Shown here piece after piece: positions 16,163 to 24,993 of a stretch of DNA of 64,000 bases; position 1 is the stretch's first letter, and every line of letters begins with the position of its first letter. The DNA is from RGIG4097 sp937885645 (lineage in GTDB: Bacteria; Bacillota; Clostridia; Christensenellales; CAG-917). A program made the position numbers and the translations under genes. The stretch spans positions 11,543 to 75,542 of the forward strand of contig CALABJ010000016.1 of the NCBI GenBank assembly GCA_937885645.1, read 5' to 3'. The notes under the pieces are model-generated. The model made no database searches. It had not been told where the DNA came from and saw only the letters and a list, made by a program, of their open reading frames with translations.

Positions 16163-17407
16163 TTACTTTTGTGCAAAGATTTTGCGGAGTTCTGCAAATC
16201 TGGGAAGACCATCTTCAAGGGGTGCTTTTGCATCGCCTTGGATGAGAGGAAGTGCATACTTCACGTATTCTTCGCTGATGCCTGTGCCGTCATTGACAAT
16301 CCAGTCAAGAGGAACTGTCTTTTCGGTGTTGGCTGCAAGTTCCAAAGGCATAAGGACGCAGTTGCACTTGTAAGTGCCGTCACTCATATCTCTTTCAAAG
16401 ATGACCATCTTGTCTGTTTCGCCTTCACATGCGCTCTTCACTGCAAATGCACCTGCTGCAAATGCTTCTTCAACGTCGGTCTTTGATGCAAGGTGTGCGC
16501 CACAACGTTGCATAAGTGAAAGTTCGATAGGACGGACTTTGACATCAAGTCTTTCTTTGACGATTGCTGCAAGTTTTGCTGCAAGACCACCAAGTTGTGC
16601 ATGGCCGAAACCGTCGTTTGAACCGATGTCGCTTTCACTGATGTATCTGCCTTCCTTGTTCTTGATACCTTCGCTGACGACTACGATGCACTTGTTGTTG
16701 TTGCGTTCGCATACGTGACGGACGTCATCAACAAACTTGTCCACGTCAAAGGGGACTTCGGGGAGATAGATAAGGTCTGCGCCGTGACCCTTGTGGCTTG
16801 CAAGTTCTGCTGCTGCGGTGAGCCAACCTGCGTTTCTGCCCATTGCTTCGATGATGCAGACACAACCATAGTTATAGACTGTTGCGTCAAGGCTGACTTC
16901 CATGACGGTGGTTGCGATATATTTTGCTGCACTTGCAAAGCCGGGGCAATGGTCTGTGCCGTAAAGGTCGTTGTCGATGGTCTTGGGCACGCCGATGACG
17001 TTGCAGTCATAACCCACTGATTGCATATATTTGCTGATCTTGTTGCAGGTGTCCATGCTATCGTTTCCGCCGTTGTAGAAGAAATAGCGGACGTTGTACT
17101 TTTTGAACACTTCAAGGATGCGCTTGTAGTCGGTGTCGTCCACGTCTGCATCTTTCAGCTTGTATCTTGCTGAGCCAAGTGCGCTTGAAGGGGTGTACTT
17201 CAAAAGTTCAAGTTCCTTAGGGTCTTCTTTGGACATATCAAAGAATCTTTCATTGAGTATGCCAAGAATACCGTGCTCTGCGCCGTACACTGCTGTGATA
17301 TTGCCTTGCTTCAATGCTTCGGTGAAAACACCTGCTGCACTGCTGTTGATGACGGAGGTAGGACCACCGCTTTGACCGAACATACATGCTCCAACCAAAT
17401 TTTTCAT
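16163..17407 (-). CDS. pfp: Pyrophosphate-dependent phosphofructokinase
   Basis: 414 residues. It reversibly phosphorylates fructose 6-phosphate with PPi, letting glycolysis save ATP or run in reverse. The phosphate-donor loop reads YNGGNDSM (111-118), with Asn-Asp where ATP enzymes have Asp-Gly. PKTIDND (141-147), with Lys rather than Ala, is the PPi-type active site. The MGR motif (EAMGRNAGW) and the C-terminal fructose-phosphate site are present. AGGAG precedes the start. It follows pfkA by 68 bases in the same direction, so both enzymes are probably co-expressed. Donor assignment is from family residues, not assay. Confidence 0.9.
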   Translation of the reverse strand: MKNLVGACMFGQSGGPTSVINSSAAGVFTEALKQGNITAVYGAEHGILGILNERFFDMSKEDPKELELLKYTPSSALGSARYKLKDADVDDTDYKRILEVFKKYNVRYFFYNGGNDSMDTCNKISKYMQSVGYDCNVIGVPKTIDNDLYGTDHCPGFASAAKYIATTVMEVSLDATVYNYGCVCIIEAMGRNAGWLTAAAELASHKGHGADLIYLPEVPFDVDKFVDDVRHVCERNNNKCIVVVSEGIKNKEGRYISESDIGSNDGFGHAQLGGLAAKLAAIVKERLDVKVRPIELSLMQRCGAHLASKTDVEEAFAAGAFAVKSACEGETDKMVIFERDMSDGTYKCNCVLMPLELAANTEKTVPLDWIVNDGTGISEEYVKYALPLIQGDAKAPLEDGLPRFAELRKIFAQK

Positions 17408-17475
17408 TTTGTTTCTCCTGAGATATATTTTTTTTTATTTTTGTCTATTTGATAATGCTACGCATTATTTGTTGA

Positions 17476-18453
17476 TTACTTGCTGATCATTGTTGCGATG
17501 TCGTAAATCTTTTGATTGAACTTTTTGGGCACTTTCAGTGCTTCGCCGACAGACATATCAATGATGTCGTTGCCGTTGACGCCAACAACGCGTCCGCTTT
17601 GACCTTCGTCAATGAGTTCAACTGCTCTCACTGCCATACGTGAAGCAAGCACTCTATCTGCCATTGCGGGATAGCCACCACGTTGCATATATGAAAGTGA
17701 AACGTGATTGACCCGTCTGCCTGTTGCTGCGCCCACCTTTTCAATGAGTTCGTCTTTTAAGTCATTTCTTGCTTCTGCAAGGACAATGATTGTTGAGGTC
17801 TTGCCCTTGTCAAAGCCCCTCTTGACGCTGTCTGCAATTGCATCCACGTCAACGGGCACTTCACCAACGATGACGTATTCTGCTCCACCTGCAAGAGCGG
17901 AGTTGATGGCAATGTCACCACAGTGTCTGCCCATGACTTCAAGAATCATAATTCTGTCGTGGGAGGTGATTGTGTCACGGAGGCGCAAGATTGCGTCGAT
18001 GACAGTGTTGCAAGCGGTGTCAAAACCGATGGTGAAATCGGTGTAGCCCATATCGTTGTCGATGGTTGCAGGGATGCCGATGACACGCATATCCGTCATT
18101 TTGTGGATGTCTTGAAGGCCTCTAAACGAGCCGTCACCGCCGATGACCACCAGATGATTGCATCCACGTTTCAAAAGATTGTCCACTGCCTTTTTCATCA
18201 CTTCGGGGTTGCAAAAGTCCTTGCTTCTGCCTGTGCGAAGGATAGTGCCACCTGTATGCACGCAGTTGGACACACTGCTGTATTGCATTTCAAAGATGTC
18301 GTCTTCAATAAGACCAACATAGCCACGTCTTACACCATAGACGGTGTAGCCTTGTGCCATTGCATAGCGGACCACTGCACGGATGCAAGCATTCATACCT
18401 GATGCATCGCCACCGCTTGTGAGCACCGCAATTTTCTTGTTGTCGTATTCCAT
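17476..18453 (-). CDS. pfkA: ATP-dependent 6-phosphofructokinase
   Basis: 325 residues from MEYDNKKIAVL, which has GGAG six bases upstream. Two earlier in-frame ATGs (at 18465 and 18510) lack a proper site, and the first lies in the promoter. It commits fructose 6-phosphate to glycolysis. TSGGDASGMNA (12-22) binds ATP, and GGDGS (105-109) has the glycine that allows ATP use. PATIDND is followed by MGRHCGD. Length matches bacterial PfkA. The gene downstream is the PPi-dependent enzyme, so the cell has both donors side by side. Confidence 0.93.
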   Translation of the reverse strand: MEYDNKKIAVLTSGGDASGMNACIRAVVRYAMAQGYTVYGVRRGYVGLIEDDIFEMQYSSVSNCVHTGGTILRTGRSKDFCNPEVMKKAVDNLLKRGCNHLVVIGGDGSFRGLQDIHKMTDMRVIGIPATIDNDMGYTDFTIGFDTACNTVIDAILRLRDTITSHDRIMILEVMGRHCGDIAINSALAGGAEYVIVGEVPVDVDAIADSVKRGFDKGKTSTIIVLAEARNDLKDELIEKVGAATGRRVNHVSLSYMQRGGYPAMADRVLASRMAVRAVELIDEGQSGRVVGVNGNDIIDMSVGEALKVPKKFNQKIYDIATMISK

Positions 18454-18495
18454 AGTTGTCTCCATTGTGGGCACATACTCCCACCATAATATCTT

Positions 18496-18524
18496 TGTAT
18501 AGTTTAGCACACTATCTCTTGCAA
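18496..18524 (-). promoter_or_regulatory. pfkA promoter
   Basis: Minus-strand TTGCAA (18519-18524), 17 bases, TATACA (18496-18501). The transcript start would lie near 18489, downstream of the first in-frame ATG, supporting the shorter PfkA. Confidence 0.65.
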
Positions 18525-18581
18525 TGCAAGAGAAAATAATTTTTGGTGGATTTGTAAAGATTCAGCCGTTTGCTTTGCAAA

Positions 18582-18620
18582 CGAAAAAAAAGAGCAAAGC
18601 CAGTTGGACTTTGCTCCTTT
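18582..18620 (-). terminator. dnaE terminator
   Basis: GAGCAAAG (18592-18599) and CTTTGCTC (18609-18616), extended by A/T pairs. A run of eight T follows in the minus direction. Confidence 0.88.
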
Positions 18621-18649
18621 TCAACTGAAAATACTTTGTTAGAATGCCG

Positions 18650-21600
18650 TTATTTCTTCACGTACTTCACTCTTTCCTCTCCTACGATGTTGGCAATACG
18701 CTTCAAAAGTTCATCGCAAATTTCAACCTTCATAGGATACGCCATAAGCATAGATTTGCCGTCACGCTTCACTTGTGCTTGGACGGGAGTGTCTCCCGGG
18801 AACATTGTAAGCACCCCTGCCACCAACTTTTGCTCGGTGAGGTTGCTTATGAGGACGTAAAGGATTCCGCTTCTTGTTGCAGAGGTTTCCTTTTGGTTGT
18901 TTTGCCAGACCTCGATTCTGTCCACGTTGACTTTGGGGTCGGACTCGTCACGGAGGTCAATGCGACCATACACCTTGACAGGTGCGTCGGTGTCAAGGAG
19001 TGCGCCGTATTGGTCGTATGCTCTTGCATACATGCTGAATGAGATTGCGCCCATCTTGTCTTCAAGAGTGCCCACTGCAAATTTTTGTCCGTTGTTTTTG
19101 GACATTTTCTTCTCATAAGAAGAAACTATACAGCCAAGGCTCACTTGCTTGCCACTCCAAGAGGTGTCAACCTTCATTTGTTGCTCGTCTTCAACCTCTT
19201 CGTCATCATAGGTGTTTTCGGCACTATCTTCAGCATAATAAATCATGCTAGTGTCAAAGTTGAATTCCCCTTTTCTTGCCTTGTAGTCGTCAAGAGGGTG
19301 TCCGCTGACGTACATGCCAAGGACTTCCTTTTCACCTGCAAGAAGTTGTTGTTTGGGATATTCGTCAAGCTCGGTGTATTGGACGCTGACGTCTTCAACC
19401 AACTCGTCAAAGAGGCTCATTTGACCGGTCATACTGCTCTTTTTGTCGTTGGCGACCGTTGCCATAATGCGCTCGTATGATGCCATAAGGGTGGCTCTTG
19501 TCTTGCCAAAGCAGTCCATTGCGCCCCCCTTGATAAGGCTTTCCACCATACGCTTGTTGATTTGACCTGAGCATCTTTCAATGAAATCCTTGATGTCCTT
19601 GAAAGGTCCTTTTTGTCTTTCGGTGAGGACGTATTCCATAGCCTGCTCGCCCACGTTCTTTATGCCCATAAGACCATAACGGACGTTGCCGTCTTCAATG
19701 GAGAAAACCTTCTTTGAGCGGTTGATGTCAGGTGCCATAATCTTGACACCTTGACGGCGCAAGTAGTTGACATAGTGACGGAGTTCGTCTGAATTTGTAA
19801 TGCGGTTGTTGATGACTGCCACCATCAAATAAGTGGGATAATAGCACTTGAGATAAGCAGTTTGATAGGTGAGGAAGGTGTATGCCGCTGCGTGTGACTT
19901 ATTAAAAGCGTAGCTTGCAAACTTCAAAATCTGCTCAAAGAGGTGGTTTGCCACACTTTCTTCCATGCCGTTTGCCACTGCACCGGGGACGTATTTCTTT
20001 GTCTTATCTCCGTCAAGAATACCGCCGTGCAAGAAGATTTCTCTTTGCTTTTCAAGTTTTTTCAAATCCTTCTTTGCGATGCCACGTCTCATAATGTCCG
20101 CACCACCGAAGGAGTAGCCTGCCACCTTTTGTGCAATCTGCATAACCTGCTCTTGATAGACGATACAGCCGTAAGTCACTTCAAGCACTTCTTTTAGAAG
20201 TGGGTGGGCATATTCCACCTTGTCGGGGTTCTTTTTGCCCTTCAAGAAGTCGTCAAGGAATTGCATAGGACCGGGACGATACATTGAGATGCCTGCCATG
20301 ACGTCTTCAAGGCAAGAGGGTTGCAGTTGATTCATAAACTTGGTCATGCCACCGCTTTCAAGCTGGAACACTGCAACACAGTCACCAGATGAAATCAACT
20401 CGTACACTTTGGGGTCTTCATAGCCCAGTTTGTGGAAGTCAATATCAACGCCCTTGTCTTCCTTGATATATTTGATTGCTTCGCTTATGTCGGTCAGGGT
20501 TTTAAGACCCAAAAAGTCCATTTTGAGGAGGCCAAGACGCTCAATCATAACCTTGTCGTATTGAGTGGTTATGTCGTCGCCGTTTCTTGAAAGTGCCACG
20601 TGCTCCACAATAGGCTCACCGCAGATGACAACACCTGCCGCGTGCTCACTGGTCTGTCGAGGCATACCTTCAAGGCGCATTGCAACGTCAATTATTTCTC
20701 TTGCTTGAGGGTTGGTTTCATAGAGGATTTTGAAGTCCTCTGAATAGCAATCCGTGCCGGGAGTCAAGCACATTTTCAGCATAACCTTTCCGCCAGGGAT
20801 CGTCTTTGCCCAGTTGTTGGAATCGTTGTAAGATATGTTATATACGCGGGCGACATCCTTGAATGCTGCCTTTGCACTCATTGTTGAATATGCAATGATT
20901 TGTGACACGTTGTCTGCGCCGTACTTGTCAACACAGTAGTCGATGATTTCAGGTCTGCGGACAAAGCAGAAGTCAATATCAAAGTCGGGCATTGAAACTC
21001 TTTCTTTTGAAAGAAATCTTTCAAAAAGAAGGTTGTATTTCAAGGGGTCAACATCTGTGATACCAATGGCGTATGCAACGATTGAGCCAACACCACTACC
21101 ACGGCCGGGGCCTACGGGTATGCCCTTTTGTTGAGCTGCATGGACGTAGTCCCACACGATGAGGAAGTAGTCGTTGAAACCGCACTCGTCAATGACACTG
21201 AGCTCATAGTTCAGTCTTTCTGCGATTTCAGGAGTGATTTCATCATATCTAGTCTTGATTTTTTCCCAAGCAATGTCGTGGAGATATTGCTTTGTATCCC
21301 TATCCCCCATATCCTCGTTGGTGTATTTAGGGATATAGTTTGTGCCTGCGTCAACAACGTAGTAGTCACCGTCAACCTTGTCTGCGATTTCAACGGTGTT
21401 GTCAAGGGCTTCGGGACACCATTCAAACAACTCACTCATCTCGTCATAGTCCTTGAGATAGAAGCTGTCGTTTTCAAATCTTGCCTTGTTTACTTCGTCC
21501 TTTTTGCAACCGAGGTTGATGCACTCCATTGTGTCTTGGATGTCAGCATCCGCCTTTTCAATGTAGTGGACGTCGTTGGTTGCCACAACCTTGACACCTA

Positions 21601-22240
21601 TATCCTTTGCCAACTTGTAAAGTAGAGGCAACACTTTCTTTTCTTCAGGGATTGCGTGGTCTTGAAGCTCAATGTAGAAGTCGCCTTCATCAAACATTGC
21701 TTTCATCTTGAGAGCGTAGTTTTTTGCTCCCTCATAGTCGCCGTGAAGAAGATGACGAGGGATTGCACCTGCAAGACAAGCGGTGCAACAAATGAGGCCT
21801 TCACTATGCTTTGCAAGAAGGTCAAGGTCAATACGAGGCTTGCCGTAAAATCCGTCCACAAAAGAGGCTGAAGACAACTTCATCAGGTTTTTATAACCAG
21901 TCATATTTTTGGCAAGGAGGACAAGGTGATAGTTTTTGTAGAGCACGTCCGCATTTTTGACGTACATATCGTCTGCAACGTAAAACTCACTGCCGATGAT
22001 AGGCTTGATTCCGTTTTTGCGCATTGTTTCAACAAAAACGTGCACGCCATACATATTGCCGTGGTCGGTGATTGCGACAGCGTCCATACCCTTTGCTTTG
22101 ACTGCCTCTGCAAGGGGATATGCGGTCACTGATTTAAGCTTGCCTTCGTCGTCCTTTTTGAAGACTTGATGGGTGAGTCTGACTGCCCCGTCAAGCAAAC
22201 TATATTCACTGTGAAGATGAAGGTGAACAAATTTTCCCAT
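18650..22240 (-). CDS. dnaE: DNA polymerase III alpha subunit
   Basis: 1196 residues. It is the polymerising subunit of the replicative or repair DNA polymerase. An N-terminal PHP domain (FVHLHLHSEYSLLDG, 4-18) is followed by the Pol III palm with catalytic aspartates in MPDFDIDF (about 410-418), a fingers region with GPGRGSG, a helix-hairpin-helix region, and a C-terminal OB-fold. The order identifies DnaE rather than PolC, because no exonuclease is inserted in the PHP domain. GGAGAG precedes the ATG. It follows whiA by 60 bases and may be expressed from the murB promoter. Confidence 0.96.
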   Translation of the reverse strand: MGKFVHLHLHSEYSLLDGAVRLTHQVFKKDDEGKLKSVTAYPLAEAVKAKGMDAVAITDHGNMYGVHVFVETMRKNGIKPIIGSEFYVADDMYVKNADVLYKNYHLVLLAKNMTGYKNLMKLSSASFVDGFYGKPRIDLDLLAKHSEGLICCTACLAGAIPRHLLHGDYEGAKNYALKMKAMFDEGDFYIELQDHAIPEEKKVLPLLYKLAKDIGVKVVATNDVHYIEKADADIQDTMECINLGCKKDEVNKARFENDSFYLKDYDEMSELFEWCPEALDNTVEIADKVDGDYYVVDAGTNYIPKYTNEDMGDRDTKQYLHDIAWEKIKTRYDEITPEIAERLNYELSVIDECGFNDYFLIVWDYVHAAQQKGIPVGPGRGSGVGSIVAYAIGITDVDPLKYNLLFERFLSKERVSMPDFDIDFCFVRRPEIIDYCVDKYGADNVSQIIAYSTMSAKAAFKDVARVYNISYNDSNNWAKTIPGGKVMLKMCLTPGTDCYSEDFKILYETNPQAREIIDVAMRLEGMPRQTSEHAAGVVICGEPIVEHVALSRNGDDITTQYDKVMIERLGLLKMDFLGLKTLTDISEAIKYIKEDKGVDIDFHKLGYEDPKVYELISSGDCVAVFQLESGGMTKFMNQLQPSCLEDVMAGISMYRPGPMQFLDDFLKGKKNPDKVEYAHPLLKEVLEVTYGCIVYQEQVMQIAQKVAGYSFGGADIMRRGIAKKDLKKLEKQREIFLHGGILDGDKTKKYVPGAVANGMEESVANHLFEQILKFASYAFNKSHAAAYTFLTYQTAYLKCYYPTYLMVAVINNRITNSDELRHYVNYLRRQGVKIMAPDINRSKKVFSIEDGNVRYGLMGIKNVGEQAMEYVLTERQKGPFKDIKDFIERCSGQINKRMVESLIKGGAMDCFGKTRATLMASYERIMATVANDKKSSMTGQMSLFDELVEDVSVQYTELDEYPKQQLLAGEKEVLGMYVSGHPLDDYKARKGEFNFDTSMIYYAEDSAENTYDDEEVEDEQQMKVDTSWSGKQVSLGCIVSSYEKKMSKNNGQKFAVGTLEDKMGAISFSMYARAYDQYGALLDTDAPVKVYGRIDLRDESDPKVNVDRIEVWQNNQKETSATRSGILYVLISNLTEQKLVAGVLTMFPGDTPVQAQVKRDGKSMLMAYPMKVEICDELLKRIANIVGEERVKYVKK

Positions 22241-22300
22241 TTTTCTCTCCGTATGCCAAATGAAGTTTTATCTTGTCGTTTCGTATTGTTAAAGTGTCGA

Positions 22301-23269
22301 TTATGCGTTTTGGATTTCCTCTGCCATTTCCACCAGCTTGCGCAGTCTATGGTTCAAACAACTCTTGCTGACACCAAGGATTTCCGCCATTTCTTCGTAT
22401 GAAGCTTGTTGAAATTCCATACGTATTCTTGCGGTTTCTTGAAGGGCGGGAGGCAATGTTTCAAGGCCTACACTGTCCTCAATTATGCCTATTGCAAGAA
22501 GGTGTTTTGAGGCGGCAACGTAGGTCTTGTCAAGGTTGGCGGTTTCGCAGATGACGGCACGATTCAGTGCGTTTGCGGTTTCTCTTTCGTCAATGATTCT
22601 GCGCAGTGCCATAACACATTCACCAAGGCCAAGCAAGGACAAAATCTTGACGATTTCTTCCTTGTCCTTGACATAGACAAGCCACATATTGCCCCTTTCA
22701 TTTATCTTTGCGCTGACGCCCAGTGATGCCAAAAGTCCGTTGACACTGAGGGCGGTTTCTTCGTCTTCAAGACGGAATTCAAAGTGATAGCCGTCCTTCT
22801 TTTCCTCGTCACCTGTTGAGGGCACGTATATACCACCTGAGGCAAGGAAAAGACCTTTAAGATAAGTGACTGCAAGGGAGTATTCCTTTCTGAATTTTTC
22901 AGGCACGTCCAACTCAAATCCACCAAACTCCTCGCTGATGAGGCCGGTGTCCAAAAGCACTTGCTGGGTGAATCCTGTCTGCACTGCCACTGAAAATGCT
23001 CTCTCACCCTTTTTAGGGCCTGACTTGATTTCGTCACAAGAGATTTCAAATTCTGTAGGGTATATGCTCTTCAAGGTGTCCACAAGATACATTGCAACTG
23101 CGTAGGTGTCAACGGACATAACAAGGTTGACGCGCTTCTTGTTTATGGTGATGACGCCTGCGTTTTTTGCTATGGCTGAAATCAGTGCAAAAGCACTGTC
23201 TGTGTCTTCTATGGGGGTCATGATGATTTCATCAACAACCGCGCTTCTAAATGAGTTGTGTTCAGTCAT
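22301..23269 (-). CDS. whiA: WhiA sporulation/cell-division regulator homologue
   Basis: 322 residues. WhiA is a DNA-binding protein of Gram-positive bacteria that influences division and chromosome segregation. The N-terminal two thirds have the degenerate LAGLIDADG homing-endonuclease fold (core LKGLFLASGGIYVPS, about 145-160). The C-terminal helix-turn-helix contains YEEMAEILGVSKSCLNHRLRKL. The ATG overlaps the PHP gene stop by 8 bases. Usual partners rapZ and yvcK are absent. Here it follows murB and a PHP protein, linking it to wall synthesis genes. Confidence 0.93.
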   Translation of the reverse strand: MTEHNSFRSAVVDEIIMTPIEDTDSAFALISAIAKNAGVITINKKRVNLVMSVDTYAVAMYLVDTLKSIYPTEFEISCDEIKSGPKKGERAFSVAVQTGFTQQVLLDTGLISEEFGGFELDVPEKFRKEYSLAVTYLKGLFLASGGIYVPSTGDEEKKDGYHFEFRLEDEETALSVNGLLASLGVSAKINERGNMWLVYVKDKEEIVKILSLLGLGECVMALRRIIDERETANALNRAVICETANLDKTYVAASKHLLAIGIIEDSVGLETLPPALQETARIRMEFQQASYEEMAEILGVSKSCLNHRLRKLVEMAEEIQNA

Positions 23270-24020
23270 TTTTCTTATCCTTAAAGGTGGGCTTCACGCC
23301 AAGGCCGTATATTCTGTCTGCGGGGATATTGTACTTTTCAATGAACTCTGCCACTCTGTCAAGTTTGCCAATGTTTTTAGGTGAGTGGGCGTCTGATCCA
23401 ACAATGAGTTTCACTCCGCTTTCAAGGATTGCTTCAATATTCTTTTCAAGGACGTCCACGTGCTTCTCGTTGAATTCAACGTACATACCCTTCTCTGCCG
23501 CCTTTTTGCAGATGACAGGCACATCAACAGGACAGCGATGTCCAAGATGCACAAGCACGTCAATGGGATAGCGATCCATTGCTTTGAGATAGGACTGAGT
23601 GTTCAATTCCTTGATTTTCTCTTTTGCCTTTTTAGGGCCGAAGCCGTTGGTGAAAACGTATTTTGCGTACTTCATTGCCACGGGGATTTTGAGATAGCGG
23701 TGGAAACCCATATGCAACACACCGCACTCCTTGATGATGTCCTCGGGCACGTCAAGATAGCCGTCAAATCCAAGAAGATTGCCTTCAACGCCGTGTATGA
23801 CTTTCAACCCGTCACCGTGCTTCAACAAAAAGTCCTTGATTTCTCTCTCTTGCTTGTAGAATTTCTTTCTGGTCATGTGGCAAATGAAGCAGGTGAAAGA
23901 GTGGTCTGTGATTGCCACTTCTTCAAGACCGTGCTTCTTGGCACGCATGAGATTGTCACGGACTTTGCCCGTGCCGTCACTTGCCACTGTGTGTGTATGA
24001 TAGTCGCCGATAAATTTCAT
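23262..24020 (-). CDS. PHP-domain phosphoesterase (YcdX/HisK-like)
   Basis: 252 residues, a stand-alone PHP metal hydrolase. The motif DYHTHTVASDG (6-16) supplies metal ligands, ITDHSF gives another, and GSDAHSPKN near the C-terminus completes the site. Members act on phosphate esters such as histidinol phosphate or unknown metabolites. A histidinol phosphatase role is not supported, as no his genes are near. Start and stop overlap murB (ATGA) and whiA, so the three are translationally coupled. Confidence 0.85.
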   Translation of the reverse strand: MKFIGDYHTHTVASDGTGKVRDNLMRAKKHGLEEVAITDHSFTCFICHMTRKKFYKQEREIKDFLLKHGDGLKVIHGVEGNLLGFDGYLDVPEDIIKECGVLHMGFHRYLKIPVAMKYAKYVFTNGFGPKKAKEKIKELNTQSYLKAMDRYPIDVLVHLGHRCPVDVPVICKKAAEKGMYVEFNEKHVDVLEKNIEAILESGVKLIVGSDAHSPKNIGKLDRVAEFIEKYNIPADRIYGLGVKPTFKDKKND

Positions 24021-24850
24021 TGTTCACCTAGCAAAATAAATTCTTCTTCAAGTGTTATTTGGAAGAGTTCTTCAACTCTTGTCTTTGCCCTTTCAACCAG
24101 TGTCAAAAAGTCGGTGGCACTGCCCTCACCCTTGTTGACGATGAAGTTGCCGTGAAGGTTGGATATTTCTGCTCCACCAACCCTTTCACCTTTGAGCCCT
24201 GCCTTGTCAATATAGTAGCCTGCAGAAAGCCCTACGTTTTTGAAAGTGCACCCAACACTTCGTCCTCTTGGCTGAGTGTTGTGTCGCACATCTAGGTTGT
24301 GTTTGAGCAAAGTGTCAATGTGCTTTGTGTCCGCAGGTTTAAGGCTGAGTGTCACGTCAAGCACCACATCCCTACACCCTTTTCTGTAAGAAAAGAGGAA
24401 AGGCGGAAAAAGTGTTTTCACGTCACCATCGGCACTTAACACAGTGATTTCGGTGATTAAACTGCCGATTTCGTGCCCAAATGCCCCTGCGTTCATCTTG
24501 ACTGCACCGCCTATACTGGCTGGCACACCAACCAAAAATTCAAGGCCAGTGAGCCCTCTGAGACGGCACTCTTTGATGAGAGATGACACCCGTGCACCTC
24601 CATCAACTCTCACTCTGTCACCATCAAATTCAAGGTGGTTCAAGCACTTTGTGGACACCACGGTTTTGGTGTTTTCGCCGTCAGGTATGATGAGGTTTGA
24701 CCCACCGCCCAAGATGAAAGCGTCATCACCTTTGTCACGGATTACGTCAACAAATTCCTCTTTGTTTTCGGGGATCACGAGGGTTTTCACAACCCCTTTT
24801 CCACCATAGGTTGACAGCCTGTTTGCCTCTACGTTTTTTGAGATAATCAT
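24017..24850 (-). CDS. murB: UDP-N-acetylenolpyruvoylglucosamine reductase
   Basis: 277 residues. It makes UDP-MurNAc, the second step of peptidoglycan synthesis, using FAD and NADPH. The FAD domain motif LGGGSNLI (about 47-54) and GLEFLVGVPASIGGAVKMNAGAFG (split around 98-120) are standard. The proton-donor segment reads SVGCTFKN, so the usual catalytic Ser of G-S-x-F-K-N is Cys. The C-terminal Glu region LEEEF is present. A promoter lies about 45 bases upstream, but there is no clear Shine-Dalgarno. It heads the murB-PHP-whiA(-dnaE) run. Confidence 0.93.
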   Translation of the reverse strand: MIISKNVEANRLSTYGGKGVVKTLVIPENKEEFVDVIRDKGDDAFILGGGSNLIIPDGENTKTVVSTKCLNHLEFDGDRVRVDGGARVSSLIKECRLRGLTGLEFLVGVPASIGGAVKMNAGAFGHEIGSLITEITVLSADGDVKTLFPPFLFSYRKGCRDVVLDVTLSLKPADTKHIDTLLKHNLDVRHNTQPRGRSVGCTFKNVGLSAGYYIDKAGLKGERVGGAEISNLHGNFIVNKGEGSATDFLTLVERAKTRVEELFQITLEEEFILLGEQ

Positions 24851-24896
24851 ATCTCAATATACGCAGGAAACTTCTTCAATATCCAACCGAGTTTAT

Positions 24897-24925
24897 ATTA
24901 TATATAAAGCCTCGTCTTTTCTCAA
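24897..24925 (-). promoter_or_regulatory. murB operon promoter
   Basis: Minus-strand TTGAGA (24920-24925), 17 bases, TATAAT (24897-24902). Confidence 0.78.
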
Positions 24926-24993
24926 CAGAAAATTCTTTGAATTTTTCTTTTTACAAGGTATTGTGGCAGTGCACTACAAAAACCACTTGCCAC

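Noticed and set aside
18453..18510. Longer N-terminus for PfkA
   Set aside because: The first in-frame ATG lies upstream of the expected transcription start and PfkA normally begins a few residues before the SGGD loop.
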